DNA of 64,000 nucleotides from NCBI RefSeq assembly GCF_014650035.1, contig NZ_BMUE01000008.1:62001-126000 (forward strand), in the 5' to 3' direction. The notes under the pieces were generated by a model. It did not search any database and was not told the DNA's origin. It saw only the letters and a program-made list of their open reading frames with translations. The position numbers and the translations under genes are program-made. Source of the stretch: Streptomyces lucensis JCM 4490 (GTDB lineage Bacteria; Actinomycetota; Actinomycetes; Streptomycetales; Streptomycetaceae). Shown here in pieces: positions 32,741-40,183 of this stretch (within the stretch, counting starts at the first letter, position 1; the number at the start of each line of letters is the position of its first letter).

Positions 32741-32776
32741 AAGGCGCGCGCCTCGTCGCCACAAGGAGAGCCCCTG

Positions 32777-33064
32777 ATGTCCACCCCTGACGAGCAGAGC
32801 GCTCGCGTCACCCCCTCGGCCGCCCGGCCGAACCGGCGGACGCTCCTGAAGTACTCGGCTCTGGCCGCCTCGGTCCCCGCCGGCGCCGCCCTGCTCCAGC
32901 CGCTGCTGGGGTCCGGGACGGCCTCGGCCGCAGACGCCCCGGCGGCCGGCGGCACCTTCGCCCCCGTGCCGTCCACCGCCCGAGGCCCGCAGATCGGGTC
33001 CAAGGGCTACCTCGTGCAGGAGATCCGCGATCGGCTGTTCTGGATCACCGACGGCACCTACCAA
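32777..33064 (+). pseudogene. Tat-secreted MBL-fold hydrolase, N-terminal stub
   Basis: From ATG 32777 (AAGGAGAG upstream): a twin-arginine signal (PNRRTLLKYSALAASVPAGA) with cleavage near ASA, then GPQIGSKGYLVQEIRDRLFW, ITDGTYQM, the opening strand of a secreted MBL hydrolase. At about 33064 the sequence changes to MarR coding sequence and the frame closes at 33088. All metal-binding residues are missing. The promoter and operators upstream are intact, so the stub may still be transcribed. Confidence 0.7.
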
Positions 33065-33068
33065 ATGC

Positions 33069-33521
33069 GAACCCCCATGGCTGGATGATCTGGAAGACCG
33101 TGCCTGGCGGGCGTACATCGCCATGAGTCAGCTTCTGGACACCGAGATCAGCCGGGGGCTGCGCATGGACATCGGTCTTTCCATGGCCGACTACCGCGTG
33201 CTCGCCCCGCTCTCCGAGGCGCCGGACCACCGTCTGCGCATGCAGGACCTGGCCTCGCGCGCCCACTGGGAGAAGAGCCGGCTGTCCCACCAGGTCCGCC
33301 GGATGGAAAGCCGCAGACTGGTCCGCCGGGAAGAGTGCGCCACCGACGCCCGCGGCGCCTTCGCGATCATCACCCCTGAGGGCCTGCAGGCCGTCCGCAA
33401 GGCCGCGCCCCTGCACGTGGCCCGTGTGCGTCGCCTGCTCGTCGACGTTCTCTCGCGCGAACAGCTGCAGGCGCTTGCCGACGTCTGCGAAACAGTGGTG
33501 GAGGCTCCCGCGGAGCGCTGA
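33069..33521 (+). CDS. MarR-family regulator lacking its native start
   Basis: The MarR frame is readable from 33069 (EPPWLDDLEDRAWRAYIAMS) to 33521 and includes the winged helix: SMADYRVLAPLSEAPDHRLR, MQDLASRAHWEKSRLSHQVR, RMESRRLVRREECATDARGA. The native start codon is missing because the gene is joined, out of frame, to the Tat-MBL stub. ATG 33123 would give a 132-residue protein lacking the first dimerisation helix and has no clear ribosome-binding site; translation might restart there after the stub's stop at 33088. Otherwise the domain is complete. It may be functional only if re-initiation works. Confidence 0.65.
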   Translation, partial: EPPWLDDLEDRAWRAYIAMSQLLDTEISRGLRMDIGLSMADYRVLAPLSEAPDHRLRMQDLASRAHWEKSRLSHQVRRMESRRLVRREECATDARGAFAIITPEGLQAVRKAAPLHVARVRRLLVDVLSREQLQALADVCETVVEAPAER

Positions 33522-33555
33522 AAGGTTGTCGTCCCTGCCCTGCCCGGCTGCGCTT

Positions 33556-33933
33556 TCAAGCGGGCGCCGGGCGACCGGCGGGGCGCGGCGGACCGGGGGC
33601 CCGTGGGGGTGACCTTCCCTCGTCGCGGGACTCGCCGGCCTGTTGCGAGCGGTCGACGATGGCCTGCAGGGCGGCCACGTGGTCCAGCAGCGCTGCCCTT
33701 CCGGCCTCGCTGAGGCTGATCCAGGTACGGGGTCGCTTACCGACGTAGCCGCGCTCGACCTCGACGTAACCGTGATCGGAGAGCTTACTGATCTGCTTGG
33801 ACAGCGCCGAGTCGGACAGAGCGACCGTGTCGCGGACGAATCCGAACTCCACCCACCGGGAGGAGGACAGCAGCGACACGATCGACAGACGGGTGGGGTC
33901 GACCAGCAGCGGGTCGATGGCGGCGTCGGCCAT
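33556..33933 (-). CDS. Winged-helix transcriptional regulator (MarR/ArsR-like)
   Basis: A 125-residue protein from ATG 33933 with the order DPTRLSIVSLLSSSRWVEFG, FVRDTVALSDSALSKQISKL, SDHGYVEVERGYVGKRPRTW, ISLSEAGRAALLDHVAALQA. This is the single-domain winged-helix type (HTH_34-like) that usually sits downstream of the membrane gene it controls. Its start overlaps the stop of such a gene, which here is truncated (TGATG). The tail is proline-rich. It probably regulates a now-broken operon. Confidence 0.8.
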   Translation of the reverse strand: MADAAIDPLLVDPTRLSIVSLLSSSRWVEFGFVRDTVALSDSALSKQISKLSDHGYVEVERGYVGKRPRTWISLSEAGRAALLDHVAALQAIVDRSQQAGESRDEGRSPPRAPGPPRPAGRPAPA

Positions 33934-34079
33934 CACGCCTCCCCCTTGGATGCCGCCCCCGGCAGCCGTCGCTGCAGGACGGTCGTCTTGCGCGACACCA
34001 GTACGGCGAGGGTCAGCACCACCAGGCCCACGAGGGTGTGCCAGTACGGCACGTGCGCATCGAGCGGCGTGCAGGTCAT
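33933..34079 (-). pseudogene. C-terminal remnant of a membrane protein coupled to the regulator
   Basis: Leftwards from about 34079: TPLDAHVPYWHTLVGLVVLT, LAVLVSRKTTVLQRRLPGAA, ending TGA at 33933. It is one membrane helix and a basic cytoplasmic tail. The TGATG overlap with the regulator supports an original operon. The rest of the protein is missing upstream. Confidence 0.55.
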
Positions 34080-34291
34080 CGCGCTTACTGCCCCATTGGG
34101 TGGAGCGGTCCCCGGGTCCCGGGTGGGTCGGCAGATGCAGTCGCTACGGAGATCGCCGACCCGCGCTACTCAAGACGGCCGTTGCATTTGTCATCACGAG
34201 CCCCGAGGCCGTCCGCGACATCATTGCCCGTGCGGGGACTTCGGGCTTCGAGTCCGACGACTGAAGCTGTAGTCGCCGGAGGCCTGCCGCC

Positions 34292-34729
34292 TTACTGCTG
34301 ATACCAGTCGTCGCCGCCGGCTCGCAGCGAACGGCCGAGGTAGTCCTGCAGGTTGTTCGCGACCCACCGACGACTGTCGCTCTCGTGCTCCCAGACGAAG
34401 ATGTCTGGACGCTCGGGCTTCTGCACGAACGCGAACTGGTCACCGCCTCCGTTGTCCCCGAAGAAGAGAAGGGCGTCGAACGGCATGTAAAGCTGCGTGA
34501 ACGTCTGGTCGGACCAGAAGAGCAGGTTCCTCTCGACGATCTGATCGAGGGGCCAGATGGTATCCACGTGAAGGTGTCCGATTACCCCATCGCTTTCGAG
34601 GAGCAATTGCCTGAGCTCGGCCGGCAGCGTTCGCCTGAGTCGCGTCTGCGCCGCGACGAGCTCGGATGCCTGGACCGGTCTCCGAAAGCCCACGTCGGGA
34701 AAGACCGCTGTCGCTGCCTGTCTCCACAT
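34292..34729 (-). CDS. SMI1/KNR4 (SUKH)-family protein
   Basis: A 145-residue protein with the SUKH pattern: an N-terminal helix with RRTLPAELRQLLLESDGVIG, the strand IWPLDQIVERNLLF, then PFDALLFFGDNGGGDQFAF and IFVWEHESDSRRWVANNLQD, YLGRSLRAGG. SUKH proteins are commonly immunity proteins for polymorphic nuclease toxins, but no toxin gene is adjacent. The neighbours are IS remnants and a DUF4259 protein. It could be an orphan immunity gene, useful against toxins of neighbouring strains. Confidence 0.85.
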   Translation of the reverse strand: MWRQAATAVFPDVGFRRPVQASELVAAQTRLRRTLPAELRQLLLESDGVIGHLHVDTIWPLDQIVERNLLFWSDQTFTQLYMPFDALLFFGDNGGGDQFAFVQKPERPDIFVWEHESDSRRWVANNLQDYLGRSLRAGGDDWYQQ

Positions 34730-34739
34730 GATCCGGAGC

Positions 34740-34975
34740 TTAGCCGACCAGCTTCAGGGCCCCTGTGCCGCACCGGCGGTAGCAGATGAGCATGCCGACG
34801 ATGCCGACGCAGGCCAGGAAGCGTTCGGCCTTGTGCTCGTAGCGTCGGTTCAGGCGACGACACCCGTTCGGCCAGGACATGAGGTGCTCGACCACCCAGC
34901 GGTGCCGGCCCATGCGGCCGGTGTAACGGAGGGAGCGAGTCTTGCGGGCGCGGTGGACTCGGAGCGTGACGGTCA
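34740..34975 (-). pseudogene. IS5-family transposase, C-terminal fragment
   Basis: The frame reads ARKTRSLRYTGRMGRHRWVV, EHLMSWPNGCRRLNRRYEHK, AERFLACVGIVGMLICYRRC and stops at 34740. This is the terminal Glu-containing helix region (RWVVEHLMSW) of IS5-group (IS427-like) transposases. Everything upstream is missing. Confidence 0.75.
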
Positions 34976-34994
34976 TGACGACGTCCTTGAACGT

Positions 34995-35593
34995 CGTGTG
35001 TGCCGCGCGGGGTTGGGGCAGAACCGGGCCGCGATCCTGGACGAGTACAAGCCCTACCTCGACGACCGCTGGAGCGAGGGCTGCACCAATGCCTGGAAGC
35101 TGTGGGAGGAGATCGTTCCCCTCGGCTACAAGGGGAGCTACGGGCGCGTTCGTGCCTACCTGCAGCTCAAGCGGACATCGCCACGGCCGGTGGCAGCCCG
35201 GCCGCCCTCGCCCCGCTCCGTTGCCGGATGGATCCTCCGCCGCCCCGAGAAGCTCAGCGAGTCCGAAACAGCTCCAGCTCAAGACCGTCTCGGCCAACTG
35301 CCCCGAGATCGCCGCCTCACCTGCCATGTTCGGTCGTCCGCGACCATGTTGACCGAGCGCCAGCGCGAACGTCTGCCGGACTGGCTCGACGCCGTCCGGC
35401 AGGACGACCTCCCCAGCCTCCACACCCTCGCCGCAAGACTGGACCGCGACCGGACGCCGTCATCGCTGGCCTGACCATGCCCTGGAACTCGGGTGTGGTC
35501 GAAGGGCATGTCAACAGGATCAAGATGCTCAAGCGCCAGAAGTTCGGCCGCGCCGGCTTCAGCCTCCTACGCAAGCGCGTCCTGCTCTCCTAG
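34995..35593 (+). pseudogene. ISL3-family transposase, C-terminal half, frameshifted
   Basis: In successive frames: ILDEYKPYLDDRWSEGCTNA, WKLWEEIVPLGYKGSYGRVR; then SVAGWILRRPEKLSESE; then AGLTMPWNSGVVEGHVNRIK, MLKRQKFGRAGFSLLRKRVL ending at 35593. This matches ISL3-group transposases, including the conserved C-terminal SGVVEGHVNRIKxLKRQ motif with its catalytic Glu. Several frameshifts and a missing N-terminus make it nonfunctional. Confidence 0.8.
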
Positions 35594-35653
35594 CGACCCA
35601 ATGTCGGTGGTGGGTGCGACGATCCCCGCGTCAACAACCGGAAGGCGAAGCCA

Positions 35654-36145
35654 ATGGGCACCTGGGGAATTGGTCCCTTCGACAACGACACAGCCGCCGA
35701 CTTCGCTGGCGACCTGGACGAGGCGCCCATGGAACAACGCGAGGCCATGATCCGCAGAGTCCTCAAACGCGCTGCCGAACCCGCGGACTACCTGATCACC
35801 CCGGACGCCGAGCGAGCAGTGGCCGCAGCAGCCCTGGTAGTCGCACAGCACCCTGACGGCGAGCCCGCGTGCTCGAACTACGGCCCGTCGGAGCCGCTGC
35901 CGGTGTTGCCTGCCGACCTTCGAACGCTTGCCGTCGACGCCCTGGACCGAGTGGTCGCAGACCGGTCTGAGAGCGCAGAGCTGTGGGACGAGGCTGCAGA
36001 CGGGCCGAAATGGCGCCGAGATGTCACTCGCCTTCGTGACGTCCTCGACCCCCCGACTCCCGCCACAAGAAGAAGCCCTATTCGACATCTGACCGGTGAC
36101 CCACAGTTACAGACCACAGAAGTTGTGCCAGAACCCGTGAAGTAG
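35654..36145 (+). CDS. DUF4259 protein with a frameshifted C-terminus
   Basis: From ATG 35654: MGTWGIGPFDNDTAADFAGD is the hallmark of DUF4259, followed by helices with RRVLKRAAEPADYLITPDAE and ALVVAQHPDGEPACSNYGP. The native family end (PPQEEALFDI then stop) is present at 36062-36092 but in another frame. A frameshift near 36055, in the CCCCCGACTCCC stretch, makes the protein run on to 36145 with about 25 foreign residues. The family is of unknown function, sometimes near polymorphic toxins. It lies close to the SUKH gene, so both may be immunity-type cargo. Confidence 0.8.
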   Translation: MGTWGIGPFDNDTAADFAGDLDEAPMEQREAMIRRVLKRAAEPADYLITPDAERAVAAAALVVAQHPDGEPACSNYGPSEPLPVLPADLRTLAVDALDRVVADRSESAELWDEAADGPKWRRDVTRLRDVLDPPTPATRRSPIRHLTGDPQLQTTEVVPEPVK

Positions 36146-36183
36146 CAGCGTTTGATCAGCAGTTTGGGCGACGGTTGGTGATC

Positions 36184-37102
36184 TTAGTGCTGCAGATGCT
36201 CACGAGAAATGACGTCGCCGTGGTGGGGTGCCACCGTAGTGCGGCAGAAGCGGTCCGTCCCTTGATCACCGGTCGTTAGACTCCCGGCGTTCGGGCGCTG
36301 TCGGGTGTTGAGATTGTCCCAGACCAGCACCATCGGGCCGCCGAGCTGCTGGTGGGCGGTCTGGATCAGGTCGCGGTAGTCCTTCCAGGAGAAGCTCTTG
36401 CGTCCGTCGGGCCGGGCGTCCTGGCAGGGCCGGTAGATCAGCCGCGAGGGTTCGCCGGGTTTGTAGCAGGCCAGGGCGGCCACCGATAGGCGGCGGGAGC
36501 GGCCCTGCACGCGGATCACCGGGGTGTGGCCGCGGCGGGACCAGGGGCGGGTGGTCGGCGGCGTCATCGAGAATCCGGCCTCGTCCTCGAAGACGAGCCA
36601 GGCGTCGAGCGCCGCCACGGTCCTTCCACACTCGGCCAGGTCTCCTTCACCCAGCGGCCACCAGGTTCTCGTCCCACTCGATCGCCCGCCGGGCGGGGAC
36701 CTGGCGGCTCCAGCCGTGCCTTTTGAGCAGGGCGGCCACTCCCTGCACGGTGTAGCTCTTGTGGAAACGGCGCCCGATCAGCGTCTTGATCCGCGACAGG
36801 GTGCAGGTCTGGTCCGGCCAGCCGTGTGCCACCGGCTCCTTGGCCGGCTCCCGCTCGAGCCCGGCAAACAGTTCGTCCCTGAGCAGCGGCAGCGATGCCG
36901 GACCCCTGGAGGCCAGAGGCCGGGACCCGTTCTGCGACCAGGCTCTGCGCCACTGCTGAACCGACCGGACGCTGACCGGAAGGTCGTGAGCGATGATCGG
37001 GTTCTCGTCGCCCTGCCTGAACCGCTCGGCCGCCTCCATCCTCAACTTCTCGCGGAAGGCCCGCCGTTCGTCGGTCAGTCCGCCCCCTTGCACATACCTC
37101 AT
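36184..37102 (-). pseudogene. IS630-family transposase, frameshifted
   Basis: From ATG 37102: RMEAAERFRQGDENPIIAHD, LPVSVRSVQQWRRAWSQNGS, then FHKSYTVQGVAALLKRHGWS, AIEWDENLVAAG with a stop at 36647; in another frame AALDAWLVFEDEAGFSMTPP (first catalytic Asp), then VLVWDNLNTR (second). The catalytic Glu region near the end is lost and the tail (REHLQH) is foreign. It is a sister of the fragment at 26800, not of the intact IS at 37212. Confidence 0.75.
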
Positions 37103-37162
37103 GCGGTCGGCATACCGCAGGGATCATGAGGCGTCAGCCCCTACGACACCACGCTTTGAAGG

Positions 37163-38299
37163 TCAGTAACCACAAGCAGAACCAGAGCCAGAACCTAACG
37201 AAGCACTACTAGTGACCTGAGTCAGAGATTCGTCGGCAGTAGCGGCGACTTTGTCGAGGATCTCGTCGGCTGTCTTCGTCCAGACGAAGGGTCTGGGCTG
37301 CTCGTTCCAGTCGGCGAGCCAGGCCCGGATGTCGCGTTCGAGGGCTTGGACGGAGCGGTGGACGCCGCGTTTGAGCTTCTTCTGGGTCAGCTCGGCGAAC
37401 CATCGCTCGACCAGGTTCAGCCAGGATGCGCTGGTCGGCGTGAAGTGCAGGTGGAACCGCGGGTGGGCCAGCAGCCACCGTTTGATGTCGGGCGTCTTGT
37501 GGGTCGCGTAGTTGTCCAGGATCAGATGAACCTGCAGGTCAACCGGGATTTCTTTGTCCAGCTTCGCGAGGAACTTCTTGAACTCGGCCGCTCGGTGGCG
37601 GCGGTGCAGGGAGCCGATGACCTTGCCGGTGGCGACCTCGAGGGCGGCGAAGAGGGTCGTGGTGCCAGCCCAGACGTAATCGTGACTGCGACGTTCGGGG
37701 ACGCCAGGCATCATCGGCAGGACAGGCTGAGACCGGTCCAGGGCCTGGATCTGGGACTTCTCATCCACGCAGAGCACCAGGGCCTTCTCCGGCGGATCGA
37801 GATAAAGCCCGACGACGTCGCGGACCTTGTCGATGAACAGCGGGTCGGCGGACAGTTTGAACGTCTGCGACCGGTGCGGGGCCAAGGCGAACGCCCGCCA
37901 GATCCGCGAGACCGTCGACTGCGACATTCCCGTGGCCGCGGCCATCGACCTCGTCGACCAGTGGGTGGCGTTCTTCGGCGTCTCCTCGAGCGTCTTGACG
38001 ATGACCCGCTCGACGTCGGCATCGGTGATCTTCCGGGGGACGCCGGGCCGCGGGTCGTCGCACAAGCCGTCCAATCCCCGCTCGATGAAGCGGCGCCGCC
38101 AGGTGCGGACCGTGTCCGGAGCAATCCGCAGCCGGCGGGACACCTCCATGACCGAGTGCCCTTCGGCGCACTCCAGCACGATCCGCGACCGCTGAGCCAG
38201 AGCCTGAGCCGTCGTACGGCGACGTAACCAACCCTCCAGCACCGAACGCTGCGCATCGGTGACCAACAACGGCGGAATCTTCGGACCCGGACGACTCAT
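37163..38299 (-). CDS. IS630-family transposase, reading out of the element
   Basis: A 378-residue protein. N-terminal HTH: TAQALAQRSRIVLECAEGHS, RLRIAPDTVRTWRRRFIERG. The DDE core has Asp in ALVLCVDEKSQIQALD, Asp in QVHLILDNYATHKTPD, and Glu in TSASWLNLVERWFAELTQKK, so all three catalytic residues are present. The reading frame passes through the left inverted repeat (ESLTQVT) and stops 49 bases outside the element, adding about 16 host-encoded residues (SSASLGSGSGSACGY). The stop codon is therefore supplied by the insertion site. It is the only probably active transposase in the window. Confidence 0.9.
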   Translation of the reverse strand: MSRPGPKIPPLLVTDAQRSVLEGWLRRRTTAQALAQRSRIVLECAEGHSVMEVSRRLRIAPDTVRTWRRRFIERGLDGLCDDPRPGVPRKITDADVERVIVKTLEETPKNATHWSTRSMAAATGMSQSTVSRIWRAFALAPHRSQTFKLSADPLFIDKVRDVVGLYLDPPEKALVLCVDEKSQIQALDRSQPVLPMMPGVPERRSHDYVWAGTTTLFAALEVATGKVIGSLHRRHRAAEFKKFLAKLDKEIPVDLQVHLILDNYATHKTPDIKRWLLAHPRFHLHFTPTSASWLNLVERWFAELTQKKLKRGVHRSVQALERDIRAWLADWNEQPRPFVWTKTADEILDKVAATADESLTQVTSSASLGSGSGSACGY

Positions 38300-38333
38300 A
38301 CCCGACTAACGACCAATCTCTGACTCAGGTCAC
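37212..38333 (-). mobile_element. Complete IS630-family insertion sequence
   Basis: GTGACCTGAGTCAGAGATT at 37212-37230 is the perfect inverse of 38315-38333, giving 19-bp terminal inverted repeats. A TA dinucleotide flanks each end (37210-37211 and 38334-38335), as expected for TA target duplication by IS630/Tc1-type elements. The element is 1122 bp and holds one transposase gene. Intact ends, clean TSD and an open transposase frame suggest recent insertion. Confidence 0.88.
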
Positions 38334-38359
38334 TAGGCCTGAACCCCGCCTCACCCCTC

Positions 38360-38399
38360 GGCGGGTGCTGCCCGGACCCCGGTCCGGACAGCACCCGCC
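38360..38399 (-). terminator. Hairpin terminator of the TipAS gene
   Basis: GGCGGGTGCTG then CCGGACC (38360-38378) pairs with GGTCCGG then CAGCACCCGCC (38381-38399) with a single opposed mismatch (C71/A88). It starts about 28 bases after the stop codon at 38427 and is the strongest terminator in this part of the window. Confidence 0.75.
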
Positions 38400-38426
38400 C
38401 ATGCATGTCCTGGCCGTGTCGCCCAA

Positions 38427-38849
38427 CTACGCCGAAGCCTCGGCCCCTGCCCTGGGGGCGAACCCACTCCCCTGCTCGGCGAACACCTTGATCGCGGCGC
38501 CCAGGAACTCCACCAACCCGGGGTGGTAGGAATCGTGGAACGCCCTCATGGCCTCGTCCTCGGCGTAGAAGAGCGACATGCCGACGTAAGCCTCCCTGGA
38601 GGGGGTGTAGAACCGGCTGACGATGTCGAAGTGCCTGCGGACGAGCTCCTGGATCTGCTGATCCCCAGGCAGGGAGCCGCCGTCCAGGAAAGCCGTGATC
38701 TCCCGGTACAGGACGTCCCAGTCCTGGTGGACCCGCTCCCTGTCCACATGTTCCCAGTCGTTGGTTTCGGCAAGGCTCTTCGCCTGCTCCTGGGCCAACG
38801 ACCGGCGACACTCGTCCTCGTAACTGTTCCCCACGGCACCGGTTCCCAT
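38427..38849 (-). CDS. Stand-alone TipAS antibiotic-binding-domain protein
   Basis: A 140-residue protein without a DNA-binding domain. The globin-like TipAS core is visible: YEDECRRSLAQEQAKSLAET, HQDWDVLYREITAFLDGGSL, VRRHFDIVSRFYTPSREAYV, GMSLFYAEDEAMRAFHDSYH, LVEFLGAAIKVFAEQG. In TipA the same domain follows a MerR HTH and binds thiopeptide antibiotics; isolated TipAS forms sequester drug. Here no MerR gene is adjacent, so the protein is either a free drug-binding protein or an orphan sensor. It has its own terminator, while its upstream side is tpg debris. Confidence 0.8.
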   Translation of the reverse strand: MGTGAVGNSYEDECRRSLAQEQAKSLAETNDWEHVDRERVHQDWDVLYREITAFLDGGSLPGDQQIQELVRRHFDIVSRFYTPSREAYVGMSLFYAEDEAMRAFHDSYHPGLVEFLGAAIKVFAEQGSGFAPRAGAEASA

Positions 38850-39105
38850 CGTTCGTCACCTCTCCGGTGGATCCACGAGAGGCCGCCGACATGTCGACAT
38901 CGACCGGCCGCCGATGATCAACTGCCGGTCCAGGCCGAACGGTGACACACAGCCACTGGGTCGGCAAACCATTTCTTGGACCCTGCGGCGCTCCGTCCCG
39001 GTCAGCCGGCGGCGGAAAGGCGCGGCTCGAACGGCGAGCCATGAGCGGGGCGTCCAGCCACTCGACCGCGCGGCCCGGACTCCCGCGGCGACCTCGCGCG
39101 CCAAC

Positions 39106-39480
39106 AAACCCCCCGCCCCGAACTCGCCGACCGCCTCGAACGCGAGGTCCGCAACCGCCGGCAGCCGCAGATCTGGGCCAACGCCAAGCAGGCCGCGGCC
39201 ACCACGAGCGGCATCGTGATCAATGTCCAGGGCCGCTTCGGCTGCACCGCCGCCCCCAGCTGCACCGACGACGCCCGCGTACGCCACCTCCCCCTCGCCC
39301 TGCCCCCCACAACACGCCGCCCGCCTCTTCACGGCCGGGGAGGAAGGCGCCACCGAGGACCGGCTCCGCCGCATCGCCGCCGAAGCCCTCGGCGAGGGTC
39401 TGCTTCCGCGACAACGGCCCCCGCGCCCACGGCCTCGAAGTCGAACTCACCGACCTGATCATCCTCGAATTCGAGCTTTA
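39106..39480 (+). pseudogene. tpg: Tpg C-terminal part, frameshifted (fourth tpg remnant)
   Basis: The frames read PRPELADRLEREVRNRRQPQ, IWANAKQAAATTSGIVINVQ, GRFGCTAAPSCTDDARVRHL; then QHAARLFTAGEEGATEDRLR, RIAAEALGE; then CFRDNGPRAHGLEVELTDLI, ILEFEL with TAA at 39479. This is the longest surviving C-terminal part of Tpg here, with at least two frameshifts (near 39305 and 39405). Downstream DNA (39480-39520) matches that after the remnant at 27193. Confidence 0.75.
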
Positions 39481-40076
39481 ACCGGGCACGGAGCAGGACG
39501 TGGCGGGCGGCGACGCGACCGCGGGGGCGAGCGCGAGGCGCACGAGGAATGGGCGTTCATCGAGCCGTCTGCCGATCGGCGAGTACGGAGCCGAGGGTTC
39601 GCAGCAGCCTGTGGTGCGGTCAGCACCGCCTCGCCACTGTGCGGATCCAGCAGGGTGGTCCGACTGACTCCCCAGCGGGTGGCCCGCTTCCTCGGGTAAC
39701 TGGGCAAGCCCGGCACCACCGTCATCGCGGCCGTCGGCGCCATCGGCTGAGCAGCGCGGCGAACTACCAGCGGTGTGGCTGGACGCCGCGTTCGCGATAG
39801 GGGTGGATGTCGCGCGGGAATCCGCCCGGCAGAGCGCCTCAGCTGAGAGGAGGTGCGCGACTGCACAGGCACGGCATGCTCACCGGGGCGCGCGTCGGCC
39901 GCATCGGCCGACAACAGTCCGCCGGTCAGAGTCGCCGTCACCGGCGGCACCGTATCGGCCACAGGCCATCCGACCGGTGCTGTGGGCGTCACGGCGTGAG
40001 TCGTGGCGTGTGGTGCGTCGCTGTTCGGCGGCGCGAAGGGATTCCCGGAACAACGGGCCCGTGTGAGATGCCTGGG
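39481..40076. other. 600-base stretch with no supportable gene
   Basis: The first 40 bases match DNA at 27194-27240. Beyond that, minus-strand frames read strings such as VSRTTLLDPHSGEAVLTAPQ and PVGWPVADTVPPVTATLTGG that could be scraps of a secreted protein, but nothing continuous. The stretch ends in the operator-like sites at 40077. Confidence 0.3.
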
Positions 40077-40126
40077 TGCGACTGTGGTCGCACCTGAACA
40101 TGCCTTGGATTGCGACTTCAGTCGTA
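40077..40126 (+). promoter_or_regulatory. Twin 16-bp dyads upstream of the alpha/beta hydrolase
   Basis: TGCGACTGTGGTCGCA (40077-40092) is a perfect 6+4+6 palindrome. TGCGACTTCAGTCGTA (40111-40126) is a near copy with one arm mismatch. Centres are 34 bases apart, close to three helical turns. They lie 58-107 bases upstream of the chosen start, a typical operator layout for a TetR-type dimer pair. No regulator gene is adjacent. Confidence 0.6.
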
Positions 40127-40183
40127 TGCGATGGCGACCCGGGATCGATGTGGCCTCACGTGTCACGCCCTGAGGATGGCCAG

